Below are positions 51,368 to 59,198 of a stretch of DNA of 64,000 nt, in pieces. Below the pieces are notes generated by a model, which worked only from the letters and a program-made list of their open reading frames with translations, did no database searches and was not told the origin of the DNA. Numbering within the stretch: the stretch's first letter is position 1; each line of letters opens with the position of its first letter. Source of the DNA: an uncultured Eubacteriales bacterium (GTDB lineage Bacteria; Bacillota; Clostridia; Lachnospirales; Lachnospiraceae); contig ONPU01000009.1 in the NCBI GenBank assembly GCA_900319795.1, positions 53,958 through 117,957 of the forward strand, written 5' to 3'. The position numbers and the translations under genes were made by a program.

Positions 51368-53365
51368 ATGAGTATGTTCGGTTCCCCAAAAAAGCATGGA
51401 ATCCTGAAGCGCGCCGCCGCGCTTCTCCTTGCCGCGGTTCTTGTCATAGGACTGTTCCCGATTTCCGCGTCCGCGGCCTCGAAAAAGAAGTACCCGACCA
51501 TCTATAACGGCGTCAATTACGCGAAGGTCTACAGCTTCAAGTACTACATGAAAAAGTATCCCTCCGTCAAAAAGAAGGTGGGAAATAACCCGAAGAAAGC
51601 CCTCAGCTACTTCGTCAGAAAGGGCATGAAAAAAGGCCAGCGGGCGAGCAAATCCTTTGACGTGAAGTCCTATTACAGGGGCAATCCGGCCCTGAGGAGG
51701 AGATACGGAAAGCAGTATAAGCTCTACTATCTCCACTATATCAATAAGGGATACAAATATCCGGCATACAAAAAGACCGCGACCGGCGTGAAGAAAATGG
51801 TCTACGCGAAGGTCTCCGAACCGACCCCCGTGAAAAAGATCACGTCCTCCTCGGTCACGATTACATCCTGCAAAATTTCCGGAAATAACGTCATTCTGAA
51901 AGCAAAGAACAACAATCTCGGCACCGGAACGGCCCTTCAGCTTTTCGCGGTACCGTCCTATGCCACGAAAGTGTCGGTCAAGAGCAGCAAGAAGACCCTG
52001 AAAGTCAGCGGGAAAACCATCAGCTGCAGCATCCCGTTAAATCTCGGCACCTCGGACTCTGTCCTGCAGAAGAAATTTCTTTTCGCCGCGAAAAACGGTG
52101 ATTCGTGGAAGAACGCGAGCAACTCATTTTACATCCAGAATCCGCAGGCGGCCGCGCGCATCACTACGGCATTTCCGAAACCGGCCCGCGGCACGAAGAA
52201 AGGCCTGAAGTCGCAGATCTTAAGCAGCGAATACCGGAATAAGATCACGGAGCTCAACTGCAGCCACGTCGCCGTGGATTTTCCTCTGGAAATATTCCTG
52301 GACGGAAGCGGTCTCCCCTACCGCTACAACGGGAAGACCTATTACTTTTCGACCGCGGTCCTGGATTTCCAGGAAGCGCTTCGGAAAATCTGCAGCAAGG
52401 GTATCGTCGTGACCGGCGTCTTCTATCTCTCCGACAGGAACCTTACGGAATATATGCCGCCCGAGGCCGCGCGCGGAAGCAGGAGCGGCCGCGCCACCTT
52501 CAACGTCAACACAAGCAACAGCAACCGGCTGAAGCTTGAGGCGCTCTTCAGCTGCCTGGCGGACAAGCTGTGCTCGAACGGCTCCTTCGTGGCCAACTGG
52601 GTATTCGGAAATGAGATCAACCACTATTCGCTCTACAACTACAGCGGGGACATTTCCTATGCCAAATATGTTAAATATAACGCCGACGCGTTCCGCATGT
52701 TCAACACGGCCGTCAAAAGCCGCGTGAAAAATGCGCGCACCTATTTTTCCTTTGACCACAACTGGAATCTGTCGTTCCGTCTCGAAGGCTCCTACAAGGG
52801 AAGGACCCTCTTAAAGAGCATCAACGCTTACCTGAAAAAGCAGGGCGCGATCCACTGGGACATCGCGCTTCACCCCTATCCTTCGCCCGAGCTCGATCCC
52901 CGTTTCTGGAACAGAAGCAGGCTGGCGACAGACTCCGGCACGCCGGAACAGTACACCATGCTCAATATGCGGAAGCTCTCGAAATGGATCAAAAACATCT
53001 ACGGAAAGAGCGTCCACATTATCCTTCCGGAGACAGGCATCAGCTCCTATTATCAGGGCAGGGAAATGGAATCCGAGCAGGCCGCGGCCGTTGCCTACGC
53101 CTACTACCTCGCGGAATTCGACCCGAATATCGATATGATCGCGATCCACAGGGAAAAGAGCGATCCGTCCGAAGAGGCTCAGGGCTTCCACGTCAGCCTC
53201 TACCGGTCCTCTTTCAGCAACCCCAAGAAGTCCGCGAAGGTCTTCCGCTATATGGACACGAAGAAATATAAAACCTACGCAAGTCCTTATCTGAAATACA
53301 TCAACTCGGCCGGATCCTGGTCCAGCATCGTCAAAGGCTTCAATCCGGCGAGGTTCCCGGCGTAA
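51368..53365 (+). CDS. Secreted DUF5722-type protein (glycosidase-like barrel)
   Basis: The 665-residue protein has a signal peptide (ILKRAAALLLAAVLVIGLFP followed by SASAAS) and a Lys/Tyr-rich N-terminal region (residues ~35-150). Then comes a beta-sandwich part and a TIM-barrel-like domain with WVFGNEINHYSLYNY and LPETGISSYYQ, where two glutamates sit as in retaining glycosidases. It is probably a cell-wall or polysaccharide enzyme outside the cell. The start is ATG 51368 with GGGAGGTCTCCAT. Activity has not been shown for the family to my knowledge. Confidence 0.75.
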   Translation: MSMFGSPKKHGILKRAAALLLAAVLVIGLFPISASAASKKKYPTIYNGVNYAKVYSFKYYMKKYPSVKKKVGNNPKKALSYFVRKGMKKGQRASKSFDVKSYYRGNPALRRRYGKQYKLYYLHYINKGYKYPAYKKTATGVKKMVYAKVSEPTPVKKITSSSVTITSCKISGNNVILKAKNNNLGTGTALQLFAVPSYATKVSVKSSKKTLKVSGKTISCSIPLNLGTSDSVLQKKFLFAAKNGDSWKNASNSFYIQNPQAAARITTAFPKPARGTKKGLKSQILSSEYRNKITELNCSHVAVDFPLEIFLDGSGLPYRYNGKTYYFSTAVLDFQEALRKICSKGIVVTGVFYLSDRNLTEYMPPEAARGSRSGRATFNVNTSNSNRLKLEALFSCLADKLCSNGSFVANWVFGNEINHYSLYNYSGDISYAKYVKYNADAFRMFNTAVKSRVKNARTYFSFDHNWNLSFRLEGSYKGRTLLKSINAYLKKQGAIHWDIALHPYPSPELDPRFWNRSRLATDSGTPEQYTMLNMRKLSKWIKNIYGKSVHIILPETGISSYYQGREMESEQAAAVAYAYYLAEFDPNIDMIAIHREKSDPSEEAQGFHVSLYRSSFSNPKKSAKVFRYMDTKKYKTYASPYLKYINSAGSWSSIVKGFNPARFPA

Positions 53366-53366
53366 G

Positions 53367-54320
53367 CTACCTTCGGTCTCTGTCAATAAATTCCAGCAGG
53401 ATCGTGGCTATCAACACATAGACGAACGTCCACAAAAGCAGCCAGCCCCAGCATTTCATAACGATCGCCGGATCGAAATCGTAAGTCGGATTCCGGTTGT
53501 ACTCCGCTGTTTTCATCATGAATTCATCGCGCTGATTATTTTCCAGAATATAATCGGTGATCTCTTCCACCGGTTTCATGCCCTGGTATTCCAGGCCGCG
53601 CATTTTATACAGGCTGTTCCAGACGGATACCATCGGAAGAGAGTTGTAATCTCCCTGCGCGCAGAGAGCCGTAAGACCCCATTTGGCAACAGTCAGGTTC
53701 GTAATCGGCTCCGCCGACTTCGGAATACTGAAAAAGCCTCCCGAAAAGACCAGCTGGAAGATCAGAAGAAACGGCATGATCGTCATGGCCGTCGTCGTCG
53801 TTTTTGAGATCGCCGAGACCATGAGCGCCAGCATGTCTGCGCAATAGGTCACGAAGAAGAGCGTCAACCCAAGGTCCACAATCGCCCACGGCGTAATCAG
53901 CGGCTTTGTCGGCAGCTTCACTTTCGTCAGATTGAGCACCGCGATCGTAATGATCACCTGCGCGATACACAGCACTGCCTGATAAATCATATGCGCCAGG
54001 ATGTACGAGCTGATGTGAAGACCGGACCGGTGCTCTCTTTTGATAATCGCTCTTTCCCGGCAGATCACCTGGATCGAATTGAAAAAGCCGTTCCAGATAC
54101 AGATGCAGGCCATGGCAAAGGTTCCCAGGACCGTTCCTTCCATCGTTTTAAACAGATTCGAACCGACCGCGAAAGAAACAAGTCCCGCGATAATCGCCGA
54201 CATGGGGAGCACTTTCCAGTCATTCTGGAAAATAAACATTCTGAAGAGCTTTCCGAGATAGATAATCATCTGCGGTAGGCGGCCGCTGTGTTTCACTTTC
54301 TTGTCTGCCATATCCGTCAC
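53367..54320 (-). CDS. ABC-2-type transporter permease (ABCG-like)
   Basis: The 317-residue protein has six predicted membrane helices and the REHRSGLHISSYILAH sequence typical of ABCG/ABC-2 permeases. It overlaps the upstream ATPase gene by four bases, so the two are translationally coupled. Its target is unknown. It is convergent with the DUF5722 gene (one-base gap) and faces the gene for the double-glycine-leader peptide on the other side of the ATPase. Confidence 0.85.
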   Translation of the reverse strand: MTDMADKKVKHSGRLPQMIIYLGKLFRMFIFQNDWKVLPMSAIIAGLVSFAVGSNLFKTMEGTVLGTFAMACICIWNGFFNSIQVICRERAIIKREHRSGLHISSYILAHMIYQAVLCIAQVIITIAVLNLTKVKLPTKPLITPWAIVDLGLTLFFVTYCADMLALMVSAISKTTTTAMTIMPFLLIFQLVFSGGFFSIPKSAEPITNLTVAKWGLTALCAQGDYNSLPMVSVWNSLYKMRGLEYQGMKPVEEITDYILENNQRDEFMMKTAEYNRNPTYDFDPAIVMKCWGWLLLWTFVYVLIATILLEFIDRDRR

Positions 54321-55630
54321 CCCACCTTCCGCATGCGGGAAGCATACTCGGAAACAAATTCATCCGCTCTTCCTTCTCCGCCTTCATCCTGCTGATTGAT
54401 GGAAAGAAGGATCTGTTCCATCGATGTTTTCCCGAAGAACTCATAGGCCTCGTCCACCGGCCCGTACCACGCGAGCCGCCCCGTCCTCGTGGCGTCTTTC
54501 GCGAGCACGATAACATCGTCGAAAAGATCGATTACGCGGTCAGGCGTATGCGTGATGACCACGACGATTTTGCCCTGGTCCGCGATCGCGCGAAGCCTCA
54601 CGAACAGATTTCTCGCCACGACGCCGTCCAGTCCGGAATCGGGCTCGTCGAGGAAGAAAATCGTCGGATCCGAGATGAACTCCATCGCGATCGAAAGGCG
54701 CTTTCTCTGGCCTCCCGACAGCTTCTCCACCAGGCTGTTCTTGACCGAGGCAAGTCCGAATTCCTGAAGAACCTCATTGACCCTTTCTCTTTTTTTGGAA
54801 AATGAAACCCCTGAGGGCATCCGAAGCGACGCGGCATCGGTTAAGGTCAGCATGACCGTGTCATTTCCCCGCATCAGATCCTGCTGGGGGACGAAGCCGA
54901 TATCGTACATCATTTTCTCATACTCTTTATAGACGTCCTGCCCGTCAAGCTGTATGTCCGCGTCCGCTTTTTCATACCCGGTCACGGCATTGACAAATGT
55001 CGTCTTGCCGGCACCGGATCCCCCGAGCAGAAGGACCATATGCCCCTTCGGTATGACTATGTGGATGTCTTTCAGGAGCGCCCTCTTTTTAAAGAAATCG
55101 AACGCCGAACGCTCTCTGATATTGATCGTGAGGCCGTCCGACACCGCCTTTACGGCGCTTCCGGACACTTTCGCTCCTTCGACCAGTTTGAAGTTGACCA
55201 CTTGTTTGGACGGAACGAACTTTTTGGAAATACCCCAGAGAAACACCGTAAGCCCTTCCAGGAAAATAAATCCCAGAATCCAGCGTTTTCTTCTGCGGAA
55301 TACTTTGATAAGGCCGAGGTAAATTCGGATCTCGTACACGATTATGGCGAGCTGCAGAACGATCTGGATCAGCAGGACAATCAATGCCTCTCTGCTGCCC
55401 TTAACCAGCCCGATATTCGCCATCTGCAGGACAAAGCGGGTTCCGGAAATGACGGTATAGGTCCGTCCCTCCTCCTCTTTATCCGCGCACAGGCCGAGCT
55501 GATACTCCCTGACAAACGGAATCAGCGAATACCAGGACTTGATGCCGCACTTTCTGAAAATCTGCCATAGTCCGATTGTCTCTAAAAGGACTGACAGAAC
55601 CTGCAGCAACAGTGCAATATTGCTCTCCAT
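54317..55630 (-). CDS. ABC transporter ATPase with an N-terminal membrane domain
   Basis: The 437-residue protein starts with about four hydrophobic segments (residues ~5-150), followed by the ATPase: Walker A GGSGAGKTT, signature LSGGQRKR and Walker B IFFLDEPDSGLDG. The order membrane part then ATPase with a separate permease is uncommon for ABCG-like systems. The start is ATG 55630 with GGAGGGTCCCGG. It pairs with the permease gene downstream and lies divergent to the small SH3 peptide gene. Confidence 0.85.
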   Translation of the reverse strand: MESNIALLLQVLSVLLETIGLWQIFRKCGIKSWYSLIPFVREYQLGLCADKEEEGRTYTVISGTRFVLQMANIGLVKGSREALIVLLIQIVLQLAIIVYEIRIYLGLIKVFRRRKRWILGFIFLEGLTVFLWGISKKFVPSKQVVNFKLVEGAKVSGSAVKAVSDGLTINIRERSAFDFFKKRALLKDIHIVIPKGHMVLLLGGSGAGKTTFVNAVTGYEKADADIQLDGQDVYKEYEKMMYDIGFVPQQDLMRGNDTVMLTLTDAASLRMPSGVSFSKKRERVNEVLQEFGLASVKNSLVEKLSGGQRKRLSIAMEFISDPTIFFLDEPDSGLDGVVARNLFVRLRAIADQGKIVVVITHTPDRVIDLFDDVIVLAKDATRTGRLAWYGPVDEAYEFFGKTSMEQILLSINQQDEGGEGRADEFVSEYASRMRKVG

Positions 55631-55758
55631 CCGGGACCCTCCTTTTGCAAGTCATTTGGGAAAATCTCCCTTTTAATAATTTTATCACTTCCAATCGATC
55701 ATTAAAACCGGGAATCCGTTTCTGTTCCTGCGGCAGATCGAACTCCAGTGACAGAACT

Positions 55759-55787
55759 GTGACACTTCCTGTGCTAGAGTGTATGAC
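55759..55787 (+). promoter_or_regulatory. Predicted promoter of the double-glycine peptide gene
   Basis: GTGACA (55759-55764) and TATGAC (55782-55787) are 17 bases apart. The transcript would start near 55794 with a leader of about 80 bases. From 55788 to 55848 the plus strand contains only one G, so the leader should be nearly unstructured. Confidence 0.45.
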
Positions 55788-55872
55788 ATAAACAAGAAAC
55801 ACAAAACAAAAACACAACAAATAACAACTAACCCAAAACAATTACATCTGATAAATGATAAGGAGAAATACC

Positions 55873-56145
55873 ATGAACGAAATGAACAAAATCAATGACG
55901 CTTCCCTTGAAAATGTAGTCGGCGGAGCAAAGCGCGTTGTCTTTAATGATACACCGGGTTATGACTATGCGAACTGCAGACAGACTCCGGGCCTCAACAG
56001 CGAAGTCTTCTTCACGATTCCGAACGGAACGGAAGTCGAGACCACCGGAAACGTCATCCACAGGGACGGACTTGACTGGTACGAAGTCAACCTCGCCGGC
56101 GCATATGACTACGGCTGGATCGCAGGAAACCTGATCGGTTACTGA
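55873..56145 (+). CDS. Small protein with a double-glycine leader and an SH3-like domain
   Basis: The 90-residue protein begins MNEMNKINDASLENVVGGA. This resembles the double-glycine leaders of class II bacteriocins, with cleavage expected after Gly18. The mature part (72 residues) has an SH3b pattern (GLNSEVFFTIPNGTEVE, GLDWYEVNLAG, YDYGWIAGNLIGY). The start is ATG 55873 with AAGGAGAAATACC. It is divergent from an ABC exporter pair, but that exporter lacks a C39 peptidase domain, so the processing protease is not evident here. Confidence 0.75.
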   Translation: MNEMNKINDASLENVVGGAKRVVFNDTPGYDYANCRQTPGLNSEVFFTIPNGTEVETTGNVIHRDGLDWYEVNLAGAYDYGWIAGNLIGY

Positions 56146-56175
56146 TTAAAACGATTTGTCAATTTGAACATCAAT

Positions 56176-56212
56176 AAAAAGGGAAGGCCTTCGAAAGGCC
56201 TTCCCCCTTTTT
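56176..56212 (+). terminator. Terminator after the SH3 peptide gene
   Basis: AAAAAGGGAAGGCCTT and AAGGCCTTCCCCCTTTTT pair around TCG, with T-run on the plus strand and A-run on the other. It may serve both the peptide gene and the convergent gene at 56253. Confidence 0.9.
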
Positions 56213-56252
56213 GTCGTTCTTATTGCTCTTGCTGTTCTTGCTGCTCCCACGG

Positions 56253-56735
56253 TCAGGCTTTCGAATAAACCGGCTTCCCGTCCTTAAACGTCGTCTTCAT
56301 CAGCGTGACCTCTTTTACCATCATATCCCCTTTCGGCGGCTGCGCCTGCTTCCAGTTTCCGGCTGCCTTCCGGATGATGGTGATATGCGGCACGAATTTC
56401 TTCCTGTCATAGGAAATGCCCGCCGCGTCCAGAGCGTCGCGTACGGCTTTGGCCGCGCCCGAAAGGCCCTGATTTCCCTTGATGCCGACCCAGAGAAGGT
56501 CGTCGAAGGTCCCCATATCGGAAAGTGACACCTTAAACGGCTTGACCTTCACATTTTCAAGCGCTGCCCTGACCGCCTTGGGATCATCCGTCTCCCCGAT
56601 GAACGCAAGCGTCAGATGCAGATTCTGCAAAGGGACATAATTTCCTTTCACGCCCTTCTTTTTCAGTTCATGCATGGTTTCGCCGATCGACTTTTTCATC
56701 TCGTCGGAAAGCTGAACCGCCACAAACAGACGCAT
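56253..56735 (-). CDS. thpR: RNA 2',3'-cyclic phosphodiesterase (ThpR family)
   Basis: The 160-residue protein has the two HxT motifs of the 2H phosphoesterase family: LHLTLAFIGE and FVPHITIIRKA. It hydrolyses 2',3'-cyclic phosphates at RNA ends. The start is ATG 56735 with AAAAAGGAGGAAGAGAT. Normal length for the family. Confidence 0.9.
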   Translation of the reverse strand: MRLFVAVQLSDEMKKSIGETMHELKKKGVKGNYVPLQNLHLTLAFIGETDDPKAVRAALENVKVKPFKVSLSDMGTFDDLLWVGIKGNQGLSGAAKAVRDALDAAGISYDRKKFVPHITIIRKAAGNWKQAQPPKGDMMVKEVTLMKTTFKDGKPVYSKA

Positions 56736-56775
56736 ATCTCTTCCTCCTTTTTCCTCTTTAAGGAAAATAAAACCC

Positions 56776-57357
56776 TTATCCGATCACAAACCGTCTCAAC
56801 GACTCGAGCCCCTGATCGTCCCGCTGGGCAAATACAATGCCTTTATGCCCTGCCCTGTCGCGGATATAGTCCACGGCCTTCTTCCGAAGGTCACTGTCCA
56901 TTCCCCGAAGAGGCTCATCCAGCAAAAGGATATCGGACGGAATAATGGAAGCCCGCACGATTGCGACAAGCCTGCGCTCGACTTCGCTCAATTCCGATAC
57001 CGGGATCCAGATCCGCTCCTTCGGCAGAAATTTCAGCAGTTCGTCGCCGGCCACTCTTTCGGACAGACGTTTGTTGACCATGGCCACATTCTCAACGGCG
57101 CTGAACTGCTCGCACAGGCGGTCCTCCTGGAACACGACTCCCGCGTTGACAGAGGAATATTTATAGTCTCCCAGCAGGTTGACGGAGCCGCTGTCCGGTT
57201 TCTCGAGGCCGAGCATGAGCCGTATGAGCAGGGTCTTGCCGCTGCCCGCGGGGCCTTCAAGCAGGAAGCAGTCCTCCTGAGAGATTTCCCAGTTGATGTC
57301 CTTCAGGATTTCCTTGCCGGAGACGGATTTGGATAGATTGAGCAGCTGAAGAGTCAT
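56776..57357 (-). CDS. ABC transporter ATPase-like protein, reduced
   Basis: The 193-residue protein has Walker A GPAGSGKTLL and Walker B ILLLDEPLRGMDSD. The signature is degenerate: LSEVERRLVAIVRAS in place of LSGGQ. It resembles nitrate/sulfonate-type ATPases (SsuB/TauB) but is short. It overlaps the 60-residue gene upstream at ATGA, so the two are coupled. A full permease gene is not present. It may be in decay or have a new role. Confidence 0.75.
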   Translation of the reverse strand: MTLQLLNLSKSVSGKEILKDINWEISQEDCFLLEGPAGSGKTLLIRLMLGLEKPDSGSVNLLGDYKYSSVNAGVVFQEDRLCEQFSAVENVAMVNKRLSERVAGDELLKFLPKERIWIPVSELSEVERRLVAIVRASIIPSDILLLDEPLRGMDSDLRKKAVDYIRDRAGHKGIVFAQRDDQGLESLRRFVIG

Positions 57358-57536
57358 TTTGTTTCTCCTCCCTGAGCGACGGATCTGCTTTTCTCCCTTT
57401 TCAGGGCGTCCCGTTCAGAAAGCATTTTGGATACGCCGGGCAGGACAGCCGGCAGGATGATGTATTTCAGTTTCGCTTCTTTCGGGATGCGGAATACTTC
57501 CGCCATTTCCAGAAGCTTCGGATCCGCTTTTGCCAT
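57354..57536 (-). CDS. 60-residue protein resembling the EAA loop of an ABC permease
   Basis: The protein starts at ATG 57536 with AAAGAGGAGAACACC. Its centre, LEMAEVFRIPKEAKLKYIILP, resembles the cytoplasmic EAA coupling loop of SsuC/TauC permeases (E-x2-x-V-F-R-x-P ... ILPAVLPGV). No membrane helix is present. It overlaps the ATPase gene by four bases. It is either a remnant of a lost permease gene or a microprotein that binds the ATPase. The good ribosome site and coupling argue that it is still translated. Confidence 0.55.
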   Translation of the reverse strand: MAKADPKLLEMAEVFRIPKEAKLKYIILPAVLPGVSKMLSERDALKREKSRSVAQGGETK

Positions 57537-57569
57537 GGTGTTCTCCTCTTTGTTTGGTATGATGGAGTC

Positions 57570-57636
57570 GTCAAAAGTATACTCTGAGATCATTGTATAA
57601 ATAATGCAGACGGCTTCCGCGCGAAGTACTTTTGAC
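57570..57636. repeat. Short fold-back repeat copy
   Basis: GTCAAAAGTA and TACTTTTGAC (57627-57636) are perfect 10-bp ends. The inside has GATCATTGTATAAATAATGCAGACGG, the reverse complement of the right end of the 30851-31072 element. It lies in the 456-base gap between the 60-residue gene and the PatB gene; outside the repeats the gap shows no gene. Confidence 0.7.
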
Positions 57637-57792
57637 TTTTCCATCATTATATGATACACCTGCCGAAAAGTATACGGGGCTGTCGCTCCTGGGTAAACCT
57701 AAAGCCAGATGGTTTCTCTGCCTTACTTTTGAAATCGCCATCTTAACATACTTCATCAACTGGTTATAATAAAGTCATGGCATGACTTTTAC

Positions 57793-57957
57793 GCCAAAAG
57801 TGCATCTGAAGATCATTGTATAAGGAATTCAGACATCTGCACAAGTGATTAGTACTTCTTAGCTCGTCAGAAATTGTGTTGTTCGAAAAAATCAGCACTG
57901 TCTGAGCGAAGCGAGTTTGCGATTGCTTATACAATGATCTCAGAGCATACTTTTGGC
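57793..57957. repeat. 165-bp fold-back element with terminal inverted repeats
   Basis: Ends of about 32 bases, built on GCCAAAAGTGCATCTGAAG and the complement of its continuation to TCATTGTATAAG, are near-perfect inverted repeats. Bases 57830-57924 match 30883-30977 with two differences in 95. The outer part resembles 57570-57636. Element ends 36 bases before the PatB gene start (57993), so it could influence its expression. Confidence 0.85.
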
Positions 57958-57992
57958 TTGACTGACCGTCAACAGAAAAAGGAGAAACCCAT

Positions 57993-59198
57993 ATGAAATA
58001 TGACTTCAGTTCCAAGATGGAGCGCAAAGGCCACGACGCCATCGCTTTGGACGCCGTCGGCGCGGGCGGCTTCGGCCCCGGCGCGCCCCTCGACGGATAT
58101 GACGAGATCCCGATGTGGGTCGCGGACATGAACTTTCCGACTTGCCCCGCTGTTCTGCAGGCGATCGCGGGACGTCTCGAGCACCCGCACTTCGGATATT
58201 TCGAAATCCGGGATGAATATTACAGCGGGATTATCAACTGGCACGAAAAACGGAACGGCGTAACCGGCCTGACGCCGGCGTGCATCGGCTACGAAAACGG
58301 CGTCCTCGGCGGAGTCGCGTCGGCGATCCGGGCATTTGCCGCGCCCGGCGACAAGATCCTCTTACACTCCCCGACTTATATCGGCTTCACGCATTCGATC
58401 GAAGAATCCGGCTATCGGATTGTCTTAAGCGAGCTGAAAAAAGATGAAGAGGGAATCTGGCGCATGGACTATGAAGACATGGACCGGAAAATCCGGGAGC
58501 ATCAGATTCACGTCGCCGTCTTCTGCAGTCCGCACAATCCGACCGGCCGCGTCTGGGAGCGGGAAGAGCTTGAAAAAGCAATGGAGGTGTACCGGAAAAA
58601 TGACTGCGTCGTGATCAGCGACGAGATCTGGTCGGACATCCTTCTTGACGGGCACAGGCACATTCCGCTGCAGTCCGTAAATGAAGACGCCAAAAAGCGC
58701 GTCATCGCGCTTTATTCCACCAGCAAGACCTTCTCTTTGGCGGGTCTTATCGGCAGCTATCATATCATTTACGATTCTTACTTGAGGGACCGCGTCCGCG
58801 CGGCGGCAGCAAAAACCCACTATAACTCCATCAATATTCTGTCGATGTATGCGCAGATCGGAGCCGCTTCGGAAGAGGGAATGGAATGGGTCGACGAACT
58901 CTGCGCCGTCCTGAGCAAAAATGCCGAGTACGCTTACAATCATATCCGCGCCCATTATGACGGAATTGAACTCGCGAAGCCGCAGGGTACGTATATGCTG
59001 TATCTCGACTGCGGCAAATACTGCGAACAGGCAGGCATCCCATTTGACCGGCTGCTTAAGGAAGGATGGAACCGCGGAGTGGGCTGGCAGGACGGCCGGC
59101 CGTTCCACGGACCTTCATCGATCCGGATGAACCTTGCCTCTCCATTTTCACGGATTGAGGAGGCTTTCGAAAGGCTGGATCAGTTCCTTATTTCCTAA
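57993..59198 (+). CDS. PatB/MalY-type aminotransferase (cystathionine beta-lyase family)
   Basis: The 401-residue PLP enzyme has MKYDFSSKMERKGHDAIALD with the usual WVADMNF near the start, CSPHNPTGRVW, ISDEIWSDI and the PLP lysine in STSKTFSLAGL. The family cleaves C-S bonds of cystathionine or cysteine conjugates. The start is ATG 57993 with AAAAAGGAGAAACCCAT. The end overlaps the convergent helicase gene by 51 bases. Confidence 0.9.
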   Translation: MKYDFSSKMERKGHDAIALDAVGAGGFGPGAPLDGYDEIPMWVADMNFPTCPAVLQAIAGRLEHPHFGYFEIRDEYYSGIINWHEKRNGVTGLTPACIGYENGVLGGVASAIRAFAAPGDKILLHSPTYIGFTHSIEESGYRIVLSELKKDEEGIWRMDYEDMDRKIREHQIHVAVFCSPHNPTGRVWEREELEKAMEVYRKNDCVVISDEIWSDILLDGHRHIPLQSVNEDAKKRVIALYSTSKTFSLAGLIGSYHIIYDSYLRDRVRAAAAKTHYNSINILSMYAQIGAASEEGMEWVDELCAVLSKNAEYAYNHIRAHYDGIELAKPQGTYMLYLDCGKYCEQAGIPFDRLLKEGWNRGVGWQDGRPFHGPSSIRMNLASPFSRIEEAFERLDQFLIS

